DNA of 64,000 nucleotides from Kineosporia aurantiaca JCM 3230 (GCA_000719025.1 JODP01000004.1:62001-126000), one strand, 5' to 3'; positions 31,657 through 39,539 are shown, counted from the stretch's first letter. The notes: generated from the sequence alone by a model not told the origin. A program made the numbers and translations.

Positions 31657-33018
31657 CTAGCGCCGGTAGGCCGCGGCGGGGTGGTCGTCGGAGACCCGCG
31701 AAAGGCCCTCGCCGCGGAAGTACTCGCGCAGGGTAGAGCCCTCGTACTCGGACCAGACCCGCCCCCGACGGCGCAGCTCCGGCACCACCAGGTCGACGAA
31801 CTCGCGGTGCCCGGTCGGCGGGATCGGGTCGGCCAGGTTGAACCCGTCGATCTCAGCCGTCTCCATCCAGGCCTCCAGCTGGTCGGCCACCGAACCCGGG
31901 GACCCCACGAAAAGCGGGCCGCCGCCCCCCACCCCGACGAACTCGGCCAGGGCGCGGGGCGTCCAGGTGCGGTCCGGGTCCATGGTGGTGAAGACGTCGA
32001 CCAGGCCCCGGATGCCCTCGGTCTCGGCGTGCTGCAGGGGGACGTCCGGGTCCAGACCGGACAGGTCGATGTGCAGCAGCGCACTCCAGCGGGCCAGGCT
32101 CCCCTCGAGCGAGGTGTACCGCTGCAGGCCGGCCAGCCGCTCGGCCGCGTCCGTGGCGCCGGTGACCACCGTGGCGATGGCGAAGATCTTCAGGCTCTGC
32201 GGGTCCCGGCCCTGGGCGGCGGCCTGCTGGCGGAAGCGGCGGGACAGGTCCCGGGCCATCTCGGCCTTGTAGGTGCTGAGGAACACGCCCTCAGCGTGCT
32301 TCCCGGCGAATGCGCTTCCCGAGGGCGAGCTTCCGGCCTGGAAGATGACCGGGGTGCGCTGGGCCGAGGGCTCGGACAGGGCAATACCGGGCACGCTGAA
32401 GTACTGGCCCTTGTGCTCGATCGGGTGCACCCGGGCCGGATCGGCGAACACCCCGGCCGCGGCGTCGCGCAGCACGGCGCTGTCCTCCCAGCTGCCTTCC
32501 CACAGCTTGTAGGCCACCTCCATGAACTCGTCGGCGATGAGATAGCGCTCGTCGTGCGGGATCTGCCGGTCCAGGCCGAGGTTACGGGCGGCCGACTCGA
32601 GCACCGAGGTGACCACGTTCCAGCCGATCCGGCCCTCGGTGAGGTGGTCCAGCGTGGTCATGGTGCGGGCCAGGGTGTAGGGCTGGGCGTAGGTGGTGGA
32701 GACGGTGACCGCGAAGCCGAGCCGGGCGGTGGCCGCGGCCATCGCCGGGATCACCAGCAGCGGGTCGTCCGTGGGGGTCTGGATCCCGTCCCGCAGGGCC
32801 GCGTCCACCCGGCCCTGGTAGACCTCGAGCGGGCCGAGGGCATCGGCGATGAACAGGGCGTCGAACCCGCCCCGTTCGAGGATCTGGGCGGTCTCGACCC
32901 AGTGCCGGAGGGTGCGGTACTCATGGGCCCGGGAATCGGGATGACGCCACAGGCCCATCGCCGTGTGCCCGACCGTGTTCTGTCGCAGGCCGTTCAGCCG
33001 CATGCGCGGGATACTCAT
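31657..33018 (-). CDS. LLM flavin-dependent monooxygenase, NtaA/SnaA/DszA type
   Basis: The protein has 453 residues, full length. Segments: RMRLNGLRQNTVGHTAMGLW with RHPDSRAHEYRTLRHWVETA, ERGGFDALFIADALGPLEVY, TYAQPYTLARTMTTLDHLTE with GRIGWNVVTSVLESAARNLG, and RTPVIFQAGSSPSGSAFAGK, all standard for the NtaA/SnaA/DszA branch. The C-terminus WSEYEGSTLREYFRGEGLSR is typical. The ATG at 33018 follows TAGGCT by six bases, so the mRNA is probably leaderless. It is a single-gene unit divergent from the MetQNI importer, with motif copy C between them. Confidence 0.92.
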   Translation of the reverse strand: MSIPRMRLNGLRQNTVGHTAMGLWRHPDSRAHEYRTLRHWVETAQILERGGFDALFIADALGPLEVYQGRVDAALRDGIQTPTDDPLLVIPAMAAATARLGFAVTVSTTYAQPYTLARTMTTLDHLTEGRIGWNVVTSVLESAARNLGLDRQIPHDERYLIADEFMEVAYKLWEGSWEDSAVLRDAAAGVFADPARVHPIEHKGQYFSVPGIALSEPSAQRTPVIFQAGSSPSGSAFAGKHAEGVFLSTYKAEMARDLSRRFRQQAAAQGRDPQSLKIFAIATVVTGATDAAERLAGLQRYTSLEGSLARWSALLHIDLSGLDPDVPLQHAETEGIRGLVDVFTTMDPDRTWTPRALAEFVGVGGGGPLFVGSPGSVADQLEAWMETAEIDGFNLADPIPPTGHREFVDLVVPELRRRGRVWSEYEGSTLREYFRGEGLSRVSDDHPAAAYRR

Positions 33019-33104
33019 GACCACAGCCTATTTCCGCAGGTCGGGCCCCCGCGCGTGTCTCTTCTCTCGTCCGGGATGCGCTCCGGAACTTTTTATACTA
33101 GATT

Positions 33105-33115
33105 GATAGAGAATA
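33105..33115 (+). promoter_or_regulatory. copy C of the sulfur-island motif
   Basis: GATAGAGAATA, embedded in an AT-rich stretch (TTTTTATACTAGATTGATAG), lies about 87 bp upstream of the minus-strand LLM start and 117 bp upstream of the leader peptide of the MetQNI unit. Nine of eleven bases match copies B and F. Confidence 0.5.
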
Positions 33116-33231
33116 CACAGGCCCGGGATCCAGGGAGCAGCGTGTCCGGCGAAGTCAGGTGGGGCGAACCGCGATTGGGTCGTCATCAACCCGTGATCAG
33201 GAGTCCGGAAATCCTCTGTTAATCTCCGGGG

Positions 33232-33306
33232 GTGTTCAGCATCCAGCTCACCAGTCGCCGCGCGGTCGACTATGCCTGGGTCGCGAGCTCCCTCTGTCGG
33301 AACTGA
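33232..33306 (+). CDS. actinobacterial sulfur leader peptide (24 residues), leaderless
   Basis: A 24-codon ORF from GTG 33232 to TGA 33304-33306 reads LTSRRAVDYAWVASSLCRN at its end. This fits the RR.VD....ASSLCR core of short actinobacterial leader peptides that precede sulfur-assimilation genes. TAATCT (33220-33225) stands six bases before the GTG, so transcription should begin at the start codon. It is 163 bp upstream of the MetQ-type gene; between them a GC palindrome (33410-33425) could form an expression-control hairpin. Sensing of cysteine supply by stalling at the single Cys codon is inferred. Confidence 0.75.
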   Translation: MFSIQLTSRRAVDYAWVASSLCRN

Positions 33307-33409
33307 TTTCGGGCCCCCGCCGATCCCCCTCGGCCATCGGCAACCGGTAGCACCCATTCGCTCACCGTCCCGTTACGCCCGCACCGACCTCCCTTAACCG
33401 CATGCTGCT

Positions 33410-33425
33410 GCTCCGGATCCGGAGC
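33410..33425. promoter_or_regulatory. GCTCCGGATCCGGAGC palindrome in the leader of the MetQNI unit
   Basis: A perfect 16-bp palindrome 45 bp before the MetQ-type start and about 100 bp after the leader peptide. As RNA it could form a six-pair hairpin with a GATC loop, followed by a C-rich run, and so take part in attenuation. The rest of 33307-33469 shows no gene. Confidence 0.35.
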
Positions 33426-33469
33426 GGCCGCTGCCCCCTGCCCCCCTCCAAACCCCCCGAGGATGAATC

Positions 33470-34474
33470 ATGTCCGAGCCCACCACCCCCGAGCCCACCG
33501 CCCCTGAGCCCAGCACCCCCGGGAACGAGCCCCAGCTGCCCCCGAAGCAGGGCAACACCCGCCGCAACGCGATCATCGCCGGTGCGGCCGTCGCCGTGGT
33601 GGCCATCGCCGGCATCGTGTACGCCGTCACTTCCGGTGGGGACGACGACGACAGCAGCAGCACCGCGGCCGGCGGCGCCAAGGCCCAGACGGTGAGCATC
33701 GGCGTGGCCGACGCGTCCCAGCCGTACTGGAAGACGTACACCGCGCTGGCCAAGGAAAAGCTGAACGTCACGGTGAAACTCGTGAACTTCGGCGACTACA
33801 GCCAGCCCAACCCGGCGCTGAAGCAGGGGCAGACCGACCTCAACCAGTTCCAGCACATCCAGTACCTGGCGGACTACAACGTCACCAGCAACGACACGCT
33901 GCAGCCGATCGGCGCCACCGCCGTCTACCCGCTGCCGCTCTACTCCTCGAAATACCATAAGCCGCAGGAAGTTACGGCCGACGCCAAGGTCGCCATCCCC
34001 AACGACACGATCAACGAGGCGCGCGGCCTGCTGGTGCTACAGGGCGCCGGGCTGCTCACCCTGAAGGCCGGCGGGACGGCCTTCTCCAGCGTCGACGACA
34101 TCGCCACCACCAAGGTCAAGGTCGTGCCGCTGGACGCCTCGCAGACCGCGGGCGCGGTGAAGAGTGGATCGGTGGCCGCCGCGATCGTCAACAAGAACTT
34201 CGCGACGGACGCCGGCCTGAAGCCGGACGAGGCGATCTACCAGGACGACCCGTCCAGCGACAGCGCCGCCCCCTACGTCAACGTCTTCGCCGCCCGGGCC
34301 GCGGACAAGGACAACCCCACGTACCTGAAGCTGGCCGAGCTGTACCACGACCCGTCGGTCGAGAAGGGCGTGCAGGAGTCCAACGGCGGGACCGCGGTGT
34401 TCCGGACCACTTCCGCCGCCGACCTTCAGGCCGAGCTGGCGAAGGTGGAGGACCAGGCGCGTGCCGCCAAGTGA
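33470..34474 (+). CDS. metQ: methionine-type ABC transporter binding protein (MetQ/NlpA family), membrane-anchored
   Basis: The protein has 334 residues. A Pro/Glu/Thr-rich cytoplasmic tail of about 30 residues precedes one hydrophobic helix (RRNAIIAGAAVAVVAIAGIV). The NlpA-type domain follows: QTVSIGVADASQPYWKTYTA, VKLVNFGDYSQPNPALKQGQ with TDLNQFQHIQYL, and KVAIPNDTINEARGLLVLQG. There is no lipobox cysteine, so it would be held by an uncleaved N-terminal anchor and not a lipid, which is unusual for the family. Its 3' end overlaps the MetN GTG by 14 bases. A leader peptide and motif copy C lie upstream. The ligand is methionine or a related sulfur compound. Confidence 0.9.
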   Translation: MSEPTTPEPTAPEPSTPGNEPQLPPKQGNTRRNAIIAGAAVAVVAIAGIVYAVTSGGDDDDSSSTAAGGAKAQTVSIGVADASQPYWKTYTALAKEKLNVTVKLVNFGDYSQPNPALKQGQTDLNQFQHIQYLADYNVTSNDTLQPIGATAVYPLPLYSSKYHKPQEVTADAKVAIPNDTINEARGLLVLQGAGLLTLKAGGTAFSSVDDIATTKVKVVPLDASQTAGAVKSGSVAAAIVNKNFATDAGLKPDEAIYQDDPSSDSAAPYVNVFAARAADKDNPTYLKLAELYHDPSVEKGVQESNGGTAVFRTTSAADLQAELAKVEDQARAAK

Positions 34475-35513
34475 CGCCGAGGTGCTCGTCCGGCTCGAAG
34501 GGGTGACCAAGACCTTCCCGGGCAAGCACCGCTCCGATCCCCCGCAGCCGGTGCTGCGGGGGATCGACCTCCAGGTCCGCAAGGGCGAGATCTTCGGGAT
34601 CATCGGTCAGTCCGGCGCGGGCAAGAGCACCCTGGTCCGGCTGATCAACGGCCTGGAACCGGCCACCGGAGGCCGGATCACGGTCGGGGACCGGGAGATC
34701 ACCGGTCTGCGCGAGCGCGAACTGCGGGCGGTGCGGCGGGACATCGGCATGGTGTTCCAGCAGTTCAACCTGTTCCGCTCGCGCACGGTCGCCGGCAACG
34801 TGGCCTACCCGCTGAAGGTGGCCGGGGTCAAGCAGCCCGAGCGGGACCGGAAGGTGGCGCGGCTGCTGGACTTCGTCGGCCTGCTGGCCCGGGCCAACGA
34901 CCACCCGGAGCAGCTTTCGGGGGGTCAGCAGCAGCGGGTCGGCATCGCCCGGGCCCTGGCCACCGACCCCTCGCTGCTGCTGGCCGACGAGGCCACCAGC
35001 GCGCTGGACCCGGAGACCACCCAGGACGTGCTGAACCTGCTCCGGCAGGTGAACCGGGAGCTGGGGATCACCATCGTGATCATCACCCACGAGATGGACG
35101 TGATCCGCAGCATCGCCGACCGGGTGGCGGTGATCGACGCCGGGCAGGTGGTCGAGACCGGCAGCGTCTACGACCTTTTCGCCACCCCGCAATCGCCCGA
35201 GGCGGCCCGGTTCGTCCGCAGCACGCTGCGCGACCGGCCGTCCGAGGCAACCCTGAAGCGGCTGCGGCAGACCCACCCGGGGCGTCTGGTGTCGGTCCGG
35301 GTGCAGGACCGCCCGGGCTTCCAGACCACGCTGTCCTCGGCCTTCATCAAGCGGGAAGTGGCCGCCCAGATCGTCTTCGGCGGGATCAGCGAGCTGCAGG
35401 ACCGGCCGGTGGGCAGTCTGACCTTCGCCCTGACCGGTGCGGAACCGGCGATCGACGCGGCCCTGGCCGACCTCACCGCCGAAGACTTCGTCCTCGAGGA
35501 GCACCCGGCATGA
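34461..35513 (+). CDS. metN: methionine-type ABC transporter ATPase (MetN)
   Basis: The protein has 350 residues. Walker A GQSGAGKSTLVRLINGLEPA, Q-loop FQQFNLFRSRTV, signature LSGGQQQRVGIARALATDPS and Walker B LLLADEATSALDPETTQDVL are intact. A C-terminal NIL domain follows (VRVQDRPGFQTTLSSAFIKR), the regulatory domain by which methionine inhibits MetN. It starts at a GTG inside the MetQ gene and ends with ATGA overlap into MetI. Confidence 0.93.
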   Translation: MPPSDAEVLVRLEGVTKTFPGKHRSDPPQPVLRGIDLQVRKGEIFGIIGQSGAGKSTLVRLINGLEPATGGRITVGDREITGLRERELRAVRRDIGMVFQQFNLFRSRTVAGNVAYPLKVAGVKQPERDRKVARLLDFVGLLARANDHPEQLSGGQQQRVGIARALATDPSLLLADEATSALDPETTQDVLNLLRQVNRELGITIVIITHEMDVIRSIADRVAVIDAGQVVETGSVYDLFATPQSPEAARFVRSTLRDRPSEATLKRLRQTHPGRLVSVRVQDRPGFQTTLSSAFIKREVAAQIVFGGISELQDRPVGSLTFALTGAEPAIDAALADLTAEDFVLEEHPA

Positions 35514-36169
35514 ACGAGTTCCAGGACAATCTGCCGATCTTCCGCGAGGCGATCGGCCAGACCTTCTTCATCGTCTCGATCTCGGTCGTGGCCGGCGGCC
35601 TGCTCGGCCTCCTGCTCGGTCTGGTGCTGTACGCCACCCGGCCGGGCAACCTGCTCGCCAGCCGCCCGGTGTTCATCCTGCTCAACGTGCTGGTCAACAT
35701 CGTCCGCCCGATCCCGTTCGTGATCTTCCTGGTCGCCGTCCAGCCCCTGATGCTGGCCTCGATCGGCACCACGATCGGCACCGACGCGGTGACTTTCGCG
35801 CTGTCGCTGTCAGCCGCGTTCGCGGTCAGCCGGATCGTCGAGCAGAACCTGGTCACGGTGAACCCGGGGGTGATCGAGGCGGCCCGGGCGGCCGGCGCCG
35901 GGCCGGTCCGGATCCTGGTCGGGGTGCTGGTGCCGGAGGCCCTGGGCCCGCTGATCCTCGGCTACACGTTCATCTTCGTCGCCGTGGTCGACATGTCCGC
36001 CCAGGCCGGGCTGTTCGGGGGCGGCGGCCTCGGCGACTTCGCCATCACCTACGGCTCGCAGCGCTACAACTGGCCGATTGTCTACATCAGCGTGGCCACG
36101 ATGATCGTGATCGTCCAGGCCGGTCAGTTCCTCGGCAACTTCCTGGCCCGCAAGGCCCTGCGGCGCTAG
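35510..36169 (+). CDS. metI: methionine-type ABC transporter permease (MetI)
   Basis: The protein has 219 residues with five to six membrane segments, MetI length. It includes PIFREAIGQTFFIVSISVVA with GGLLGLLLGLVLYATRP, NVLVNIVRPIPFVIFLVAVQ and the EAA loop VIEAARAAGAGPVRILVGVL. The end SQRYNWPIVYISVATMIVIV is typical. It completes the MetQNI importer. Confidence 0.93.
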   Translation: MNEFQDNLPIFREAIGQTFFIVSISVVAGGLLGLLLGLVLYATRPGNLLASRPVFILLNVLVNIVRPIPFVIFLVAVQPLMLASIGTTIGTDAVTFALSLSAAFAVSRIVEQNLVTVNPGVIEAARAAGAGPVRILVGVLVPEALGPLILGYTFIFVAVVDMSAQAGLFGGGGLGDFAITYGSQRYNWPIVYISVATMIVIVQAGQFLGNFLARKALRR

Positions 36170-36196
36170 ATCTGTCCCTGGCGGGGCGACGTCGTC

Positions 36197-36251
36197 CAGC
36201 CCTCACGACCCGATGTGCTGCACGTTCCAGCGCACCGGGTCGTGAGGGCTG
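36197..36251. repeat. long palindrome (16-bp perfect outer stem) downstream of metI
   Basis: CAGCCCTCACGACCCG at 36197-36212 pairs perfectly with CGGGTCGTGAGGGCTG at 36236-36251. Inside, TGTGCTG/CAGCGCA adds seven more pairs with one G-U, leaving a seven-base loop. It stands 28 bp after the metI stop and can act as its terminator. It also borders the decayed patch that follows, so it may be a mobile palindromic repeat. Confidence 0.65.
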
Positions 36252-36425
36252 TGCGGGCGCCCGTCCCGCCAGAAACGCCACAGATTCTGCGCTTCGAGAC
36301 CGCGATCGCCTCTCCCGGATCCTTGACCACCCGCACCGGTGCGTCACTTACCGCCGCCGCTCCAAGCGTCCTTCATCGTGCCGATCACCGCTGCCGACGG
36401 GATCATCCCGGCCGATCCCGGGCGG

Positions 36426-36622
36426 AAAGTCATCGGCCGAGGCCTGCGCCGTGCGCCGGCCCAGGACCGCCACCGCCACGACGGCCAGGGCCAGCATCAC
36501 CGCGGCGGCGCTGAAGGCGCGCACCGACCCGGTGTGCACGGCCGCGTTCACCGGCGAACCGGCCCGATGAGCAACGGTGGAGGTGAACAGCGAGCCGAGC
36601 AGGGCGATCCCCAGGGCGGTTC
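36426..36622 (-). pseudogene. C-terminal remnant of an MFS (DHA2-type) drug transporter
   Basis: Minus-strand translation gives TALGIALLGSLFTSTVAHRA, then VRAFSAAAVMLALAVVAVAV with LGRRTAQASADD, the last two membrane helices and tail of DHA2-type efflux proteins. There is no start, and the rest of the roughly 480-residue protein is absent. Sequence on the 5' side passes straight into a TetR tail in opposite orientation. Confidence 0.6.
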
Positions 36623-36623
36623 G

Positions 36624-36839
36624 ATGGTGCTGCTGCGGACCCGGCTGGGCGAAGCCATGGAGCGGGCCCGGGCCGAGGGCGAGATCAGCGCCCCGGTCAC
36701 CGGTGAACTGGTCGACGAGGTGCTGTCCCGGCTGCTCGGCCCGCTGGTGTTCGGCTCCCTGGTGCTCGGGAAGGTGGATCACGACCTGCTGAACCGCGAG
36801 ATCGACCGGATCCTGGCTCAGCTCGGTTCCCGGTCCTGA
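36624..36839 (+). pseudogene. C-terminal remnant of a TetR regulator
   Basis: The frame reads RTRLGEAMERARAEGEISAP, VTGELVDEVLSRLLGPLVFG with SLVLGKVDHDLLNREIDRIL. This is the C-terminal domain of TetR regulators that control MFS pumps (RA.ARGE..., LLGPL.YR.L..G). No HTH domain precedes it; upstream sequence in this frame is antisense to the MFS remnant. The pair is what remains of an efflux pump and its repressor after a deletion that joined the two tails. Confidence 0.55.
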
Positions 36840-37345
36840 CCTTCCAGCTCGCCCTCCAGTTCGCCGCCGATCTCCTTCAGCTGTGACGCGACCTCGATCA
36901 GCCCGTCCCGCGCCTGCTCCAGGGACTCGGCGAACACGTGCTGCCCGGCCGCCTGGCCGGTCTCCGCCGCCTGCCCCATCGCCGAGGCCGCCACCGTGGT
37001 CAGTTCCTCGGCGCCGGACAGCTCCTCGTAGGCCTCGGCCAGCGACTCCCCCAGCGCCTTGGCCCCGGCCCCGGCCCGCTCCCGCGCGGCACTGATCTGC
37101 GCGTGCGCCTCGACCAGCGCCTCGACCACCTGCGACAGGTGCCCGGCCAGGCCTTCCCAGCCGTGCCCGAACGCATCCTCCGAGAGCTCGATCGCCCGCT
37201 CGCGACGTCGATCGGCCTCCTTCGCCGCCCGCCCCAGGGCAGTGACCTGCTCGCCTACGGCCTCGTGGAGTTCTCCGACGTCGATCGTCGCTACCCCCTT
37301 CGGTGACGGCTTCCGAGAGTACCGGCGCAGTCGCTCACGGTTCAA
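36818..37345 (-). CDS. alpha-helical coiled-coil protein, function unknown
   Basis: The protein has 175 residues, almost all helix-forming, with long Ala/Glu heptad stretches (ALGRAAKEADRRRERAIELS, VVEALVEAHAQISAARERAG, EELTTVAASAMGQAAETGQA, VASQLKEIGGELEGELEGQD). There is no signal peptide or membrane segment. The only start I find is a TTG at 37345. The gene is convergent with the TetR remnant and overlaps it by 22 bp. Similar small coiled-coil proteins occur near DNA-associated or polar-growth proteins, but I do not recognise this one. Confidence 0.65.
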   Translation of the reverse strand: MNRERLRRYSRKPSPKGVATIDVGELHEAVGEQVTALGRAAKEADRRRERAIELSEDAFGHGWEGLAGHLSQVVEALVEAHAQISAARERAGAGAKALGESLAEAYEELSGAEELTTVAASAMGQAAETGQAAGQHVFAESLEQARDGLIEVASQLKEIGGELEGELEGQDREPS

Positions 37346-37358
37346 TGAAGGACGTCGG

Positions 37359-38852
37359 TCAGCGCCCGGAGGAGGGGGTGGAGCGCAGGCTGACCTCCTC
37401 GGTGTTCTGCAGCCAGCTCTGGTGCGACACCTCGACCAGCCGGGCGGTCTCGTGGAACTGGCGCAGGCTGGTGGATCCGCAGGAGATCATCGTGGCCTTG
37501 ATCTTGGCCAAGGTGACGGAGACGTTGTCGTACAGGCTGCCGGCGTACGGAACGTACCCGTCGACGCCCTCCTCGAACATCAGTCCCTCGTGCTGACCGT
37601 AACGCGAGGCATTGCGGGCCCGGGACGAGCCCTCGCCCCAGTACTCCTTGAAGAACTGGCCCTCCATCCGCACCAACGGCGAGGGAGCCTCGTCGAATCG
37701 GGCGAAATAGCGTCCCATCATGAGGAAGTCAGCGCCGAACGCGAAGGCCAGGGCCATGTGCGAGTCCTGCAGGATGCCGCCGTCCGAGCACACCGGCACG
37801 TACTCCCCGGTGCGCTGCGCGTAGGCGTCCCGGGCGGTCACGACGTCGGCGAGCGCGGAGGCCTGGCCGCGACCGATGCCCTTCTGGTCGCGGGTGATGC
37901 AGATGCTCCCGCCCCCGATCCCGACCTTGACGAAGTCGGCCCCGGCCTCTGCCAGGTAGCCGAACGCCTGCCCGTCGACCACGTTGCCGGCGCCGATCCG
38001 GACCGTGTCGCCGTACTCGGAGCGCACCCAGCGCAGCACGTCCGCCTGGTACTGCGAGTAGCCGTCGGAGGAGTCCAGGCACAGAACATCCGCCCCGGCC
38101 TCGACCAGGGCCGGGATCCGCTCGCGGTAGTCGCGGCTGTTCACCCCGGCCCCGACCGCGAAGGCCTTGGCGGCGTCGATGGTCTCGTCCCGGAACTGCT
38201 TGTGCAGCTCGTAGTCGCGCCGCAGCACGATCGACTCCAGCCGGCCATCCTTCCCGACGATCGGCAGGACGTCCAGGCGGCGGTCCCAGATCAGGGTGTT
38301 GGCCTCGGACAGCGAGATCGAGGGCGGCGCGATGACCAGCTGCCCGACCGGGCGCATCCGGCTCTCGACGGTGTCGTCGAAACTGTGGCGGCTGGGGTGG
38401 AAATCGTTGCGGGAGATCAGGCCGAGCAGGATGCCGGAGGCGCTGCCGTCGTCGGTCACCGCCGCGATGTCCCGCTCGGCCGCCTGCAGCAGCGCGCTGA
38501 TCTCGCTGAGCGTCGCCGACGGCTTGACGTTGATGTCGCTGTGCCGGAACCCGGCCTTGTGCTGCTTCACCGCGGCCACCATCTGGGCCTGGGCGGCGAT
38601 CGTCTGGTTCTGGTGGATGAAGCTCAGTCCCCCGACCTGAGCCACCGCGATCGCCATCCGCGGCGAGGAGACCGCCTCCATGATCGCCCCGACCAGCGGC
38701 GTCGCGATCCTCAGCGGGGACGCCTCGCCCACCCGGTGCCGCACCACCGGGGCGGACAGGTCGATCCGGTCGGGGGTGCAGTCCTCGGTGGTCAGGTTCG
38801 GCAGGAGCAGGTACTCACCGAACGTCCTGGAGATCTCGTTGAGGATCTGCAC
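37359..38852 (-). CDS. guaB: IMP dehydrogenase-family protein with CBS pair
   Basis: The protein has 497 residues. Catalytic barrel pieces: LATPLVGAIMEAVSS-type strand (RIATPLVGAIMEAVSS), GADVLCLDSSDGYSQYQADV, GNVVDGQAFGYLAEAGADFV with KVGIGGGSICITRDQKGIGR and GQASA, and the flap region YGQHEGLMFEEGVDGYVPY. The nucleophile is the Cys in GSICITR. Two CBS segments (about 100-230) lie in the usual insertion. The KGIGRGQ loop is the variant of one IMPDH subgroup, distinct from the standard actinobacterial GVGVPQ. It makes XMP from IMP with NAD. It may be a second, paralogous enzyme. It starts at GTG 38852. Confidence 0.85.
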   Translation of the reverse strand: MQILNEISRTFGEYLLLPNLTTEDCTPDRIDLSAPVVRHRVGEASPLRIATPLVGAIMEAVSSPRMAIAVAQVGGLSFIHQNQTIAAQAQMVAAVKQHKAGFRHSDINVKPSATLSEISALLQAAERDIAAVTDDGSASGILLGLISRNDFHPSRHSFDDTVESRMRPVGQLVIAPPSISLSEANTLIWDRRLDVLPIVGKDGRLESIVLRRDYELHKQFRDETIDAAKAFAVGAGVNSRDYRERIPALVEAGADVLCLDSSDGYSQYQADVLRWVRSEYGDTVRIGAGNVVDGQAFGYLAEAGADFVKVGIGGGSICITRDQKGIGRGQASALADVVTARDAYAQRTGEYVPVCSDGGILQDSHMALAFAFGADFLMMGRYFARFDEAPSPLVRMEGQFFKEYWGEGSSRARNASRYGQHEGLMFEEGVDGYVPYAGSLYDNVSVTLAKIKATMISCGSTSLRQFHETARLVEVSHQSWLQNTEEVSLRSTPSSGR

Positions 38853-38975
38853 TTCGGGCCCCGTTCATCGGCGTGAGGATGATGGGCGGCGAGGCTAACA
38901 GCCGTCGGCGGGCGGCCGGCCCACCCCGCGCGCTGAGTCCCGTTCCACTCGGGTCGGACACTAGGCTCTGACGAC

Positions 38976-39539
38976 ATGCCGAGCCCGAGCATCGCGTGGA
39001 TCGATCACCAGTACGACCGCGAGAACGGCGATCGCTACGCCACCCACGTGCGTGCCCTGCAGACCGTCTTCTCGGACTACTGGGGCGACATCTCCCCCGT
39101 GGGCTTCGCCTGCACGGCCTGGCGACTGGCCACCCTGCCCTACCTCGACCCGGGGTACGTCCGCTTCCACCGCCGGGTGATCAGCGTGGCCTGCGAACCG
39201 AGCCCCTGGGACGGGTCACTCACCGCGCACGTGCAACTGGTCTCGCCACCACCCGAGCCACTGGCCAAGACCCACGTGTGGGGGCAGGACCGGGGATGGC
39301 AGGGCTGGCCCGCCGTGCTGGGGCAGTTCCTGGCGCCTTCCCCGGAAGAAGTCAGCCGGTTCCCCTACGTGCGTCCATTGCTCCTCGTCGACGCCCCCTT
39401 GCCCCTCGCCGATCTGCCCCCGGCCCCCGAAGAACCCGGGCCGGAACTGGCCGAGCTGGCCATCCGGGCGGTGAGTGTGCTGGTCCGGGAGCTGAACGAA
39501 CTCTTCGGGCCGATGCTCGCGCAGCTCGAGCAGCACTGA
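38976..39539 (+). CDS. hypothetical protein, 187 residues
   Basis: The frame has strong G/C third-position bias and TAGGCT eight bases before the ATG (near-leaderless). Segments WIDHQYDRENGDRYATHVRA, SPVGFACTAWRLATLPYLDP and LAELAIRAVSVLVRELNELF suggest a compact globular protein ending in helices. There is no signal peptide or known motif. I do not recognise a family; the gene stands alone between IMPDH-like and methyltransferase genes. Confidence 0.65.
   Translation: MPSPSIAWIDHQYDRENGDRYATHVRALQTVFSDYWGDISPVGFACTAWRLATLPYLDPGYVRFHRRVISVACEPSPWDGSLTAHVQLVSPPPEPLAKTHVWGQDRGWQGWPAVLGQFLAPSPEEVSRFPYVRPLLLVDAPLPLADLPPAPEEPGPELAELAIRAVSVLVRELNELFGPMLAQLEQH

Noticed and set aside
36339..36620. 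First 95 codons of the plus-strand frame ending in the TetR tail
   Set aside because: They are antisense to the MFS remnant with no TetR HTH; only the tail from 36624 has homology-like sequence.
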